From NCBI GenBank assembly GCA_028583405.1, contig CM053243.1:48756688-48820687 (forward strand): a stretch of 64,000 nt of DNA, read 5' to 3'. Position 1 is the stretch's first letter. Every line of letters begins with the position of its first letter. The translations under genes were made by a program, and so were the position numbers. Below, in pieces: positions 1 through 50,351 of this stretch. The stretch is from Pogonophryne albipinna. Its lineage: Eukaryota > Chordata > Actinopteri > Perciformes > Artedidraconidae. The notes under the pieces were generated by a model, which was not told the DNA's origin, ran no database searches, and worked only from the letters and a program-made list of their open reading frames with translations.

Positions 1-560
1 GAGATCATTTTCTAGAAAAATCCCATTGCATTTTGTGTAGGGAGCCCCTCGACGCTAACTTTCAGGTGGGCATGCTGCACAGCTCTGTGGGTAATACTAA
101 TAAAGTATTTATACTCGGACAGAGTATAGAGCTATTTGTCAAAGTTCACCATACCAGATATGTTCAGATTCCATTGGAATGAATAGACATTTTTGTTTTT
201 CAATGCAGCGCTTTAAATTGCAGAAGTGCAGGCTTTCAATGCTGCATATTTTCTTCACAGCGGAGAGTATTAATACTGCTGATGGATGGACAGAGGGGAC
301 AGGGGTGATGCTGCTGAGGTAAGAATGAATCACTGCTCCAGTAAAGAAGATCCTTTCATTCAGCACAGCCTTAAAGTCTGTCACACGCCTGCTGCTTTCA
401 TCTTGTTGCTGTGCGTCCATTAATGCAAGTCTGTTGAGGTGTGTGTGAGTGTGTATGAGAATGTGTGTGTTCTGCATCAGGATTAGGTGCGTGCTAATCA
501 TTTTTCTGGGGTGAGGAAACATTGTCACATTGCCTTGGTCATGTTTAAACTCCAGATGAA
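1..560. other. 3' flank of ccdc102a, no recognised feature
   Basis: An open frame on the minus strand (606-139) has no recognisable protein and overlaps the presumed 3' UTR. I see no gene or repeat I can name. Confidence 0.4.
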
Positions 561-571
561 CGCTTCTGTTT

Positions 572-589
572 TTTAATGATTCTTTTATT
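572..589 (-). promoter_or_regulatory. Candidate poly(A) signals of ccdc102a
   Basis: On the minus strand AATAAA lies at 589-584 and ATTAAA at 577-572, about 260 nt after the stop codon. They are the first canonical hexamers downstream of the TGA that I found, which would give a 3' UTR of about 280 nt. Confidence 0.4.
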
Positions 590-848
590 TTGATTAAAAT
601 GTGCATCCATTAATTGCCTAAAATGAGCATTTTGCATGGATGCACAGAGATAAATGATTTGATGTTTTGATCTGGGTAAAATATCTCCCATAATGTGTCA
701 GCGGTCCTTTAAGAACTTGCTGGTTGAGCAGTAGACAGCTGCTTCCTGTTGCAGAATGTCTCTGAAGATACAACGTTTGCACAAAAGACAAACTATTTCA
801 AGTTCTTCATTGTGTGAAGTATTTCCTGTATGACTGCAGGTGTGAGCG

Positions 849-39740
<38,892 letters not shown>

Positions 39741-40019
39741 CTGCACACAGAGAACCAAGAAGAAGAGTTTCAGCTACAGAGCAGCAACAACTGACACACA
39801 CACACACATGGTGACATCATCACCACACACTGTGTATGGCACCGCCATAACCGGCACACACTGTGTGTGTTAGCACCATAACCACACACTGTATATGGGT
39901 CGCAACTGAGGACAAAACAATTCAAGGTTGATCAGAAATAGTTAATAATCCAACCTGAGAACACATAATCAGTCCAAATAAACCATTTCATAGTGCACTG
40001 CCTTAGGAAGAGAATCACC

Positions 40020-40282
<263 letters not shown>

Positions 40283-40379
40283 CCTGTGAGGAAAGGAAAA
40301 TGTGACACTTCCTGCACACCTGATCCTCTCTTGGTCCGCCTCATCTCCGCCCCTCATCAGTCACTCTCCCTCCTACCTG

Positions 40380-40806
40380 TGCTGTTAAATCTTTCAACAG
40401 GAACAACTTGTGAGTGTTCCACACTGTAACAGCTCGCTGCACCCTCGCTGCCAAGGGGACCCAAGTTCCCATCAGCAAAAACACGTGGGTTTGCTATCCT
40501 GGCTCCAAAATGGTGGAATGAGCTCCCCATTGACATCAGGACAGCAGAAAGCTTACACACCTTCCGGCGCAGACTGAAAACTCATCTCTTTCGACTCCAC
40601 TTCGAGCAATAGAACTATTATCAAAACACTTATATACTAATAAAGGACTGGCTTATCTAAAGCCAGTTGAGTAGCACTTGAAATGTTTGGCTCTATGAAA
40701 CCTGATGTACTTATATGATTCTGTTTTCTTCAAGGTTGTATCTTGTTAGTTGAACGCACTTATTGTAAGTCGCTTTGGATAAAAGCGTCAGCTAAATGTA
40801 ATGTAA
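40380..40806 (+). pseudogene. LINE 3' fragment (same family as 51226-52231)
   Basis: The ORF end (ctggctccaaaatggtggaa, tttcgactccacttcgagca) and the 3' tail cttattgtaagtcgctttgg..atgtaatgt are shared with copies at 42128 and 51226. Confidence 0.85.
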
Positions 40807-41513
40807 CGTCAGCTGCAGTAACGAACAGCTGGCAGTGTTCTGATGGCAGCTGCACAAATAGTGGAACAATTGATTGAAAGGAAATCAATGATCTGTTTAT
40901 TGTTTACTTTCATTCCTAATCTTTTATCATCAAAATGTGAGAATATTCTCTACATATTAAGCCAGTTGATCTTCATTTGTACTTGTATTTTCACAATTGA
41001 ATACTTGTTATTTAAATGTTTACTTTTTATACCAGTATTCAGGTTCTCATTTGCAACATATAGTCCTATTATTTGGTGTATCATGATGAAACATATTTGT
41101 GATGTAGACTAAGTATCTCCTCCTGGGTCTGTGGCCGACAGTTTGAGAAAGATCCCGTCTGTGTCTGTAGTGAGGTTTGCCTCTAGCTCTGGGTCAAGAG
41201 AAGTTGAGCTCCTTCCTGTTTCCCCCCTCCCTCAAGAGGCAGAGGAAGTTACAGAGGAGATCAGGATCTGTGGGAACCACTCACAGGGAACCAGAGGAAA
41301 AGGAAAGGAAACAGAGCAGCTGGATGGAGGGGAAGCTCTGAAACAGGGGCCTCCTCTCTGTTAGTAATGTGGATCCAACCCATGTACACAGATGTAGTTT
41401 GTGTCAGAAAAATGTAACAGTGCCATGACGCATACTTCCATTAAAGATCTCCCATCATGCTATTTTTAGGCATATATTATCAGATATATAAAAACATATA
41501 CAAAACACATCTA
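40807..41513. other. Upstream flank of ccdc102a, nothing recognised
   Basis: An open frame at 41131-41364 has no recognised domain. Confidence 0.35.
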
Positions 41514-41617
41514 GATAAGATAAGATAGAACTTTATTGATCCCAATTTGGGAAATGTTTGTGTTACAGCAGCATAAAAAGACATGGCATTGTACAATACA
41601 AATTAAAAGACAAGAAA
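41514..41617 (-). repeat. LINE 3' end on the minus strand, split by the 41618 element
   Basis: Minus strand reads ..tttcccaaattgggatcaat then aaagttctatcttatcttatc, a typical fish LINE tail. It appears to continue past the insertion at 46937. Confidence 0.7.
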
Positions 41618-42127
41618 TAAACACAGGGTTCCTGCAGGTTTCACCAACTCAAATTTAAGACCTTTTTAAGACCACTTTGAATCGAATTCAAGACCTATTT
41701 CACGGCAAGAAAGTATGAAGGAAAACTGCTATGAAAGAAGAAATACGTCCCATAATTACTGACAAAGTAAATGAATTCATGTTCAACATAAGAACGATGA
41801 CTGAACATAACAGCATAACAGTACACTGAACTGTGTTAGACAAAAAGTGTGTATGTATGTGTGTGTGTGTGTGTGCGTGTGTGTGTGTGAGTGACAAGAG
41901 CTATATTCAGAGCTCTGCTGCCTTCATGCTGTTGTATGATTAGTGTTTAGCTATGGTATTTAGCATCCACAGCACCTCCGCTTTTAGGGTTGACGTAGAC
42001 TCAAACGTCGCCCGGAGGTCCCCCGGAGTTGTTGCGGGAGTAGCTGCACTAGCTAGAAACGATGAGACTTGTAATCAAGGCTTTGAATCCAGAAGGAGTC
42101 GAACGATAGCCTTGTAGTGGAATCGGA

Positions 42128-42426
42128 ATGAGCTCCCCATTGAAATCAGGACAGCAGAAAGCTTACACATCTTCCGGCGCAGACTGAAAACTCATCTCTT
42201 TCGACTCCACTTCGAGCAATAGAACTATTAACAAAGCACTTAAATACTAATAAAGGACGGGCTTACCTAAAGCCAGTTGAGTAGCACTTGAAATGTTTTT
42301 GCTCTATGAAACCTGATGTACTTATATGATTCTGTTTTCTTCAAGTTTGTATCTTGTTGGTCGAACGCACTTATTGTAAGTCGCTTTGGATAAAAGCGTC
42401 AGCTAAATGCAATGTAATGTAATGTA
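42128..42426 (+). pseudogene. LINE 3' fragment
   Basis: Nearly identical to 40515-40806, starting gaatgagctccccattgaaa and ending with an atgcaatgtaatgtaatgt tail. Confidence 0.85.
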
Positions 42427-42512
42427 GTCGGCCAGAACCAGCCATTTCCTCCTGCAGAAAGGAGACAATCTCCTCCAAGTCTCCTTCTCAAGTCACTTAT
42501 GAAACTACGACT

Positions 42513-42671
42513 TTAATCTCGTAATTATTACTTTATTCTCGTAACATTACGACTTTATTCTCGTAATATTACGACTTTATTCTCGTAATGTTACGACTTT
42601 ATTCTCGTAATGTTACGACTTTATTCTCATAACTATGACTTTATTCTCGTATTATTACGACTTTATTCTCG
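42513..42671. repeat. ~22-bp tandem array (ttacgactttattctcgtaa)
   Basis: About seven units, each itself partly palindromic (TTACGA..TCGTAA). Confidence 0.9.
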
Positions 42672-43307
42672 AAATCTGTTTTTTTTCTTCTAAGTGTGGC
42701 CCTAATACTCCGTCGTAGGCTTCAAACACGTTCCCCTCCACTGGTTTCAACCAAGCACTAAATTCGATGTTTTCCAACCAAATACGGTTGAACTTACATA
42801 TATTTATTTGCAAGTAGATTAGAAGATACCTAATTTCTGACTGCCGCTAGCTGAAGCTTGGTTGCTAGGTTACTAGCTGGGTGTTCTCCGATAAGGGGCT
42901 GGGGGAAACAAAGTTAATGATTACTAGGGATGCTCCGATCGTCAATTTTGGGGCCGATCGCCGGAATCAGTATCGGCCGATACCGATCGAGTGGGCGGGG
43001 CCTATGGGGATCTTCCATTTAAAGTGATGTTTAAAACTCAGTTAATGGGGCTCAGTTAATGGGGCTCATTCACTGGCGCTTCCACAGACAACAACCAACA
43101 TAATTATTACATTCAAACGAAGATAATAACACGGGAGAAATGAGCGGAAGCGCTCTCTCTCCCTCTCTTCCTCTCTCTCTCCTGACAGCCTGTCAGTATC
43201 GTCTCATGCAGCTCACTGATCCAGTAATGAGTGACCCGACAGTGAAGAATAAACATATCTATAACTAGCTTGTTCCAGAGGTAGATAAAATAGCTAAGTG
43301 CGTTACC

Positions 43308-43914
43308 CCTCGATTCCACCAGCTCCGTCTGCGTCGAGTTACGGCTGCGCCGCGGTTTTGGTCCGGCCTCCTCCGGCGTCATACCCTACCTGCCGGCTCG
43401 CAGTTTTTGTTGATTCGTGCATATTTCCTGGACAGGCTACTTTGTACAGACAAAGTTAATAATACTTGTAATATCCCAGTTATAAACGACATGAATCAAA
43501 GATGTGTTGCTGTATTTTAGTGGTAAAAAAATGCATTCATCATCATAATTATTCCATATATATATAATTTACACAGTGCCTGTAAACCGGAGGAGAACGC
43601 TGGCATTTATCCTCCTACTTGAGAGACTACGGAGGGATAGGGTCAAATTAGTTTATTTGGGGGATGGGCCGGATGCTGTCACCGGTCCACTTCCTGCCCG
43701 GTGCCTCTGCAACGCCTCGCGTCGCATCGAAAAATAGACTTGAATCCTATTTCGAGCGGAGCCCAGCGGCGAGACGCTTCTGGGACGCTTCTGAGCTGTA
43801 ACGCGGCGCGTCTGGTGGAATAGCACCCATTGACTAGAGTGGCCGCGATCTTTTCGAACACCGCGGCGCAGCCATAACGCGACGCAGGCGGACCCGGTGG
43901 AATCTAGGGGTTAG
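43308..43914. mobile_element. GC-rich MITE copy A
   Basis: cccctcgattccaccagctc at the left and ggacccggtggaatctaggg at the right are inverted, with matched subterminal gtctgcgtcg / cgacgcaggc blocks. Confidence 0.75.
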
Positions 43915-43935
43915 GTCTAACTCTCACCCCTAGAT

Positions 43936-44283
43936 TCCACCGGGTCCGTCTTCGTTGCGTCAGCGTTGCGTCACGTCTGCATCGCGGTTTTGGTCCGGCC
44001 TCCTCCGGCGTCATACCCTACCGGGCGCGTTTCAGAAGCATTTCAGAAGCATTTCAGAAGCATTTCGCAGTTTTTGTTGATTTCGGCATATTTCCTGGAC
44101 AGGCTACTTTGTACAGACAAAGTTAATAGACTACGGAGGGATAGGGACTGCAAAATGAGTTTATTTTGGGGATGGGCCGGATGCTCTGCCCGGTCCACTT
44201 CCTGCCCGGCGCCTCTGCAACGCCCCGCGTCGAAAAATAGACTTCAATCCTATTTTGAGCGGAGCCCAGCGCCGAGATGCCAA
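43936..44283. mobile_element. GC-rich MITE copy B, truncated
   Basis: Starts cacccctagattccaccggg and repeats the internal sequence of copy A (tttcctggacaggctacttt, gggatgggccggatgctctg) before breaking off. A short triplicated tttcagaagcat occurs near 44030. Confidence 0.75.
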
Positions 44284-46037
44284 ATATGAAATATGTATAT
44301 AAATACATGTTAAGCACATCAGGCTGGCAGCTGTATGGGCATTGCACTGTGGTAGTTGTTATTTGCACATTGTTAATAATGGGCAATGCATCCTTAAATT
44401 ATTTAACTGTGAGGTGTTATACAATTGTACTGTACTCTGGAGAGCTTTTTAAGGTAAAAAAGAAACAGCATGATGGGATGTGCAGTACTAGTAGAGAGAA
44501 CCAAATATGTAAATGTGCCGCTCCCTCTGACAGGAGGGAGCCTCATGTGTCACTCCACAGAGTTCACTCCGTCACGGAGGGGGAGTGTGTAGGGGTAGGG
44601 TGTAGGGCGTGGTTTGCAGTGGCGAACCGTCAGGGCCTTCAAGGTATTCAGAGAATCCCCTGGAACACTCAGATAAAACAAACAACAAATCGATTTAATT
44701 ATATAAAGGAAATGTATATAAAATGAATAAATGAGAATGGTATCTGTGTTGTTGATCTGTAATATTACAGTGTTAAGTTGATTTGTTTGTCCTTCTCGGA
44801 CCATGCACTATGCATTTCAGTGGTTTTGTGTTAGAAAAGAAAGCAACCAATCAGATCTTGTTCTGGGTCTCTGGGTAGAATATCCTTCAACCAAGGTATT
44901 CTACATCCTTGATAGAATGCCCTGGCCGTTGCACTGAATGAGAGCGTACGTTTGGACTGACAGTTTGATCAACCAATCATATATTGATTTGTAGCCAATG
45001 GGCGTGTTCTTTCAGAGTTTCCCTCGGTTCCAGGGTATTCTAGAAGGCCCGCTAGTTAACTGGCCTGAGACAGAGGATCTCGATGAATGCAACGAAGCAA
45101 TTCATGCCGTTTTATTGTTTTTAACGTTGAAAGGACAAGTGCAACAGGTGAAGATGAAGTTGTTGCGGAATTGTTGTGAGTACCCTTTTCAAGACGACAA
45201 TTCAGTGAAAAGACGGACATTATAATGCCGCGGAGGCGGGGGTGGGGGGTGTGTGTGTCTACAGAAGGTCCAGTTGTGATAGACACGGTTCACCACTGGT
45301 GGTTTGGGATTGGGCCGCCATTTTGGCGAGCTTGTTTTTTCCGTGCACAGAGAAAAGTGTCATGTATTTTACGGCATAATTTTACGTCATGCAATCGGCT
45401 CTCGCGATCGGCATTTTTAGAGAGCACCGATCGATCGGTAGAGAGTGTGTATCGGCCGATATCGATCGGCGGCCGATTGATCGGAGCATCCCTAATGATT
45501 ACTGGTTCCATCCTTTCAAGTATTACTAGTCATCAACAATTCAAAACTAAAGTAAAAACAATTATATTTGCAGATTACTCCAGCTAACAAGTATTTGATA
45601 TTCCCAGTATTACTTATATATGCATTTACTTTTTTTCTTGCCCTAACTTTTATTTTATGTATTTATTTTTTTCCAGTTTTCATTAGTTTTCTTTATTTTT
45701 TTGTTCTCCTTAATTTCTATACGTTTTTGACGAAATAAGTGCAATTATTATATTGATGCTAATGATGATGCACGGGAGGGCTACTCCCCATAAGCTATGC
45801 TTCAGCCCTCCCGCTTCTACTAATTTTGTTCATTTGTGTGTATGAATTATACGTTTTTGTTTTTGTATGATTTTAGTAGAATAAATTGAAAAAAAAAAAA
45901 AAATTGTTGGGGGGAACTGAAAGGCTATTGCCGTACTGGTTACTTTGTAGCCCGGACATTTGCCCCAAAACACATTTAGACGAGATCGCAACACAGAAGT
46001 ACCTTTCAAATCCGATCATTTTTAAGACCTTCTAAAT

Positions 46038-46815
46038 CATTGGTTCCCAACCTGGGAGGGGGGGCGCCAGGCCTCATATGATTTGAGGCCAAATATCATA
46101 TTTAGACTTTTTTTTTTTTTTTACATATAATTGTAAAGCAATAGATGATTGTCACTAAAAGCCTTGTCTCTACATTACAATAAAACATACAAAATAATTG
46201 ATTAATTCCTTTGAATAAAAATTCAAGTTAGTAGCTAATAAATTCATAAAAAGACAGAAATGTATAATTGCCCTCAAAGTGTCCAAACCAGGCTTTTCTG
46301 GATAAGCGCATTTTTAAAACATAGTCATTGTCCATGCCGGTTTCAGTTGGATTATTTGTCACAGTTGCTCCGATCAGATCGGTCTCCTCCATTTTGTAGA
46401 TTATTTACGACTTTTGAATCCACATAAACACATCGGCAAAATCCGGCTTACTTTGAGCACGTGTTTTAAACAGTTTAATCCCTTTGTGAATTGTTTCCAC
46501 TTGCGGCATCCTTTAATTTCTTCATACAGCGGGAATCCAAATGAATTAATCCTGAGTCCAATAACCATCAAAGTCACTCCAATAGTGCTCCTTAATTACG
46601 CTTTCATCCTCCTTTAACAAAATACTTCACATTCATCCAGTTTGTGACAGTAGTTGTAGTATTTTTGAGACTTTTAAACTTTAATTACCGCTGTTGCGCC
46701 CCCCCTCTTGTGTGTATGTGTGTGTGTGTGTGTGTGTGTGGGAGGGGGGGGGTGCAACTTCCAACCGGAGTCATTTGGGGGGACTCTTGGGAAAAAAGGT
46801 TGGGAACCACTGTTC
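46038..46815. mobile_element. hAT-like MITE with 'ggttcccaacc' ends
   Basis: ttggttcccaacctgggagg and inverse aggttgggaaccactg; flanking TTCTAAATCAT on both sides includes an 8-bp duplication. G-rich subterminal blocks. Confidence 0.8.
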
Positions 46816-46936
46816 TAAATCATATTTAAGACCTTTCTTATTTTTTTGATCATATTAAAGACCTTTTTAAGGCCTTAAATTCTGATTATCAGATGTAAGA
46901 CTTTTTAAGACCCCGCGGGAAACCTGAAACAAGAAA

Positions 46937-47360
46937 GTAGGAAATATACATGTTGAATTTACAAATTAACAATAACAAGATATACAGCAGGGTATTATAT
47001 TTACATAAGTATTTGACAGATGGAATACTAAATATTAAACTGAATATATAAATGTAAAATGTACAGTGTGATTTTATTTCAAGAGAAACTATGGAGCAGA
47101 GATTGCTCTTCCAGCCAGAGGGGATTTATTGTACTGAGTTATGACAGTAGTGTCACGTTACATGTAAGTTTGGGTTTTGCTGTTATAGCACCTCCTAGAG
47201 GCAATTGGCTTGATTGCAGCATATTCATGCTATTTTTGGCGGTTTGTGTTTTCTTGGCCAGTAGAGGTCACATTACATAATCACATGACTGAGTTGAAAG
47301 GTCAGCGGCCATGTTTTTCTGACACACAAACTAGAGAGCCACATGTTGTACCTCCTCTTA
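46937..47360. other. LINE 3' remnant and flank
   Basis: About 46937-47045 looks like the continuation of the minus-strand LINE end at 41514. The rest is unrecognised. Confidence 0.4.
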
Positions 47361-47368
47361 CATCCGGC

Positions 47369-48116
47369 TAGTGATGGGAATTATGGCTCTTTGAAGGGAG
47401 CCGGATCTTATGGCTCCGTTCCTTTCAAAGAGCCGTTCAAAAGAGCCATTTTTTTAAAGGGGGCGGGGTTTATCACCAATGATTGACTGTATTGCCAGAC
47501 CTAATGTCAATAATCTGCATTGTAAACATGACAAAAGGTGGTGCCATATCCATGTCATGTACTACTTTGAATTTACCCTCTGTAGCCTATGTGTTAAGTA
47601 AATAAAGTTGCCTTGTAAATGCACGCAACTCTTAATGTTAGATACTGTGTTTTTAGGTGGCGATGGAGGTTATTTGTTGACCCTGCTTTAAAGGATATTT
47701 TGCCTTTACAAATGGTGCGCTTTATCACTGCCTGGGTTTTGGTTGAAGTGCATCCAAATGCTGCTGCGTTTTCGCGTTTGGCTCATTTTCCATCTGAAAA
47801 ACACGTCGTCTACCTGTCCTGTAGCCTACCACTTGTTATGACTTCTCTCTCACGCGTATTCCGTTAAGACCCACCCCATCTCACTCCTCGTGCTGAAACC
47901 TACCAATCAGAGTAGGGGGGGGGGGGTCTTCACAGAATACGTTTGGGGAACAAAATCAAGCTTTTTAAAAGGCGAGTGGATTTTGGCAGGCAGTGAGTGC
48001 GGACCAACGATTGAACGATAACAAGAACGGCTCTCACCAAGTACGACTCGGTTCCCCTCGTTCGTACCAAAGAGCCGTTCAAAAGAATCGGCTCGTTCGC
48101 GACCGACACATCACTA
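47369..48116. mobile_element. hAT element, 748 bp, TSD CATCCGGC
   Basis: CATCCGGC at 47361-47368 and 48117-48124. TIR TAGTGATGGGAA.. / ..GACACATCACTA with repeated gctcttt/agagccgttc motifs. Confidence 0.92.
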
Positions 48117-48298
48117 CATCCGGCTCCATCTGCTCATCTAGACCTTGGAGAGGCATTGTTTGTAAGTTTAATGATTCATCTATGTTTATAGATTTCATTT
48201 ATGTTTATATTTTGTAACATGTCATTGTATTGATTGCAATGCTTTGTACTTTCAGTTCCACAAGATAACTACAATAAAATGTTTAACTCTCTGGCGAC

Positions 48299-48715
48299 CA
48301 TACTTGCCAACCTTGAGACCTCGGAAATCGGGACCATTTCAAAACCACCGCGGGGGGGGGGGGGGTGCTAGTGGATCGCCGGAGCTGTTAGATTAACATT
48401 AACATGCTTCTGAGTGCACTGCCTTGCGGCCTGTAGCACCATCCTCTTGATGGAGCGTGCGGGCAGACGCAGAGGGTCGAGTTGTCGATTCTTGTTCTGT
48501 GACTATCTAGTTGCGAACGCTACTAAAGAGACGCGCTACCATGGAAACCAAACAATGGTGTAGCTGTAATAAAGTCTGAGTGGAAACAGTCGTGTGTAAA
48601 TCTGATTTTTCAGAAATTGGGAGAAATGTAGGACAAATATGACCCCGAGAGGAAACCGGGAGAGGGCTATGAAATCGGGAGTCTCCCGCGAAAATCGGGA
48701 GGGTTGGCAAGTATG
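48299..48715. mobile_element. hAT-like MITE, 417 bp, TSD CTGGCGAY
   Basis: CTGGCGAC at 48291-48298 and CTGGCGAT at 48716-48723. TIR CATACTTGCCAACC / GGTTGGCAAGTATG with ccgattttc-type subterminal repeats. Confidence 0.85.
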
Positions 48716-49024
48716 CTGGCGATGTGTACATCATTGCTACGTGCCCAGGGGCCAGAATAAGTAGGCAGTAATGTTTTCCTGTATCGGTCCTTGTGACATC
48801 TATGATCATGCATTTTAGACCCTCATATCCCTCTGTTTCAGCCCTGTTAGAGAATAGCTGATTCTCTGCTGGCCCCGCCCCCTTTTGAGCAGCAGGCAAG
48901 GTGAGTTCCTTTTTTTATTTCCTGCTTTTTTTACACATACTCTCCAACAGCGTTAGCTCTGAGTGTTAGCGATGCTTGCTAATGTAAACAAAGACCACAT
49001 TGTGTCCAAAACACGCTGTGCTTG

Positions 49025-49086
49025 GTTTCTGATAGCAACGTTTCTGATTGGCCCACGGGCCAATCAGAAACGTTGCTATCAGAAAC
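49025..49086. repeat. Perfect 30-bp hairpin with 2-nt loop
   Basis: 49025-49054 (gtttctgatagcaacgtttc..) is exactly inverted at 49057-49086. A second smaller hairpin (gggctggc..gccagccc) follows at 49090-49110. Confidence 0.95.
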
Positions 49087-49309
49087 GTGGGCTGGCATAA
49101 AGCCAGCCCACATTTCAGATATTACGTCATATCGGCAGCAAATCTGGATCAGCTCCGTTGTTCCCCCGTTTTTAGAGATGTGGGTAAGGAGGAAAAGAGA
49201 GAGGGTTTTGTTTTCGGACACTTTGTGAGTTCCCTGACACACAGGGTACACATTTATGTATACAAGACATCAAAAAGTGCATTTTGCATGATAGGACACC
49301 TTTTAAGAG

Positions 49310-50343
49310 CTTCTATATGCTTCCTACAATCCCCACGGTCCAGTCCACCACTGAACACGGCAGCAGATATTAATTGTAATAACTAGGAATGGACAGTATG
49401 GCCAAAACCTTCTGTCCAAGTATCATTTTTCTGGCAATTCACTCAATAAATGTCTATATCAAATAACATTTAAAGCCTCTTTATGTACAATCCGGTGCAG
49501 ATGAAATACTAAACTGAAGAGTATTTAGTGTGTTCTATTTTTGAGAACTTTAGTGCAAAATGAATACAACGGATACAAAATTAATATTTATAATACTTAT
49601 TTAATGACTGATTTTAAGTCATAGAACAAAACGTGAAAGTCTCTTCAGCTTGTGTGTCCACAGACTTCAGACATCTAACTTCCTGTTTGCATTACCTGAA
49701 GCTAAATGGGAACTATGCAACACAACTGTATTAAAAAAGGATATTGTTGGAACAAGGTATTCAGTGTAAACACACAAAAGAACATTCCAATATTTCTTCC
49801 TGAACAGCAAGTTACAAGAACAACAATGGAGAAAAGCCACTCTGGATTTGATTGAATCTCTTTAACTGAAATCCACTTAAAGAGCCAAAATCCACTGAGA
49901 CCAATCCAGCGCTCCAGTCCACATCCTATCCTCACAGTCAACAAGGAACATCCTAAATCTAGGTCAAAGTATCTGGAAGATGTGTGTGTAAAAGAGTGTG
50001 ATTGACTAAGTTCATCAAAAAAAGTATAAAGCCAGAAAGATAATGAACATATTTAAGACAGTATTTGCTTTTGAATGCAATTAACATTTAGGGTTACAAA
50101 TGATATAGGAAAAGACTGATAAAGTGGAGATCTTTAAAACCTTTGATACAGTATGTTCTCTGTTGTACACTACATAGTGTAGCCACACAGAGGATCCACT
50201 GCAAACCCCTCAGTTTGACCCTTTCCAAAAGTCCCAGTGGTTGATGTGAAAAAGAAGCTTCAGTCTTCTGGATCTGAAGCGAAACAGAGAAGTCATGGAA
50301 AAAGGAAGATTAAGATAACTGATCAGTGTGCTAAAGCTGCTTT
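49310..50343. other. Nothing recognised
   Basis: AT-rich sequence without a supported gene or element. Confidence 0.35.
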
Positions 50344-50351
50344 GCTTAGAC

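Larger units (their letters stand above)
42925..45494. mobile_element. hAT element, 2570 bp, TSD ATGATTAC
   Basis: ATGATTAC at 42917-42924 and 45495-45502. TIR TAGGGATGCTCCGATCG.. and inverse, with subterminal tcggccgatatcgatcgg motifs at both ends. Contains two GC-rich MITE copies. No intact transposase. Confidence 0.93.
41618..46928. mobile_element. 5.3-kb hAT-like element with nested insertions, TSD ACAAGAAA
   Basis: ACAAGAAA at 41610-41617 and 46929-46936. Ends carry cagggttcctgcagg and the inverse of caggtttcccgcggg with 'ttaagaccttttt' subterminal repeats, like 1980-3387. It contains a LINE piece, a 22-bp array and two further hAT elements. Confidence 0.75.

Noticed and set aside
139..606. 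155-codon minus-strand ORF
   Set aside because: Lies in the presumed 3' UTR/flank of ccdc102a; no recognisable domain.
43308..44283. CpG-rich block as promoter or SINE with Pol III boxes
   Set aside because: Inverted ends and a second copy show a MITE; I saw no convincing A/B boxes.
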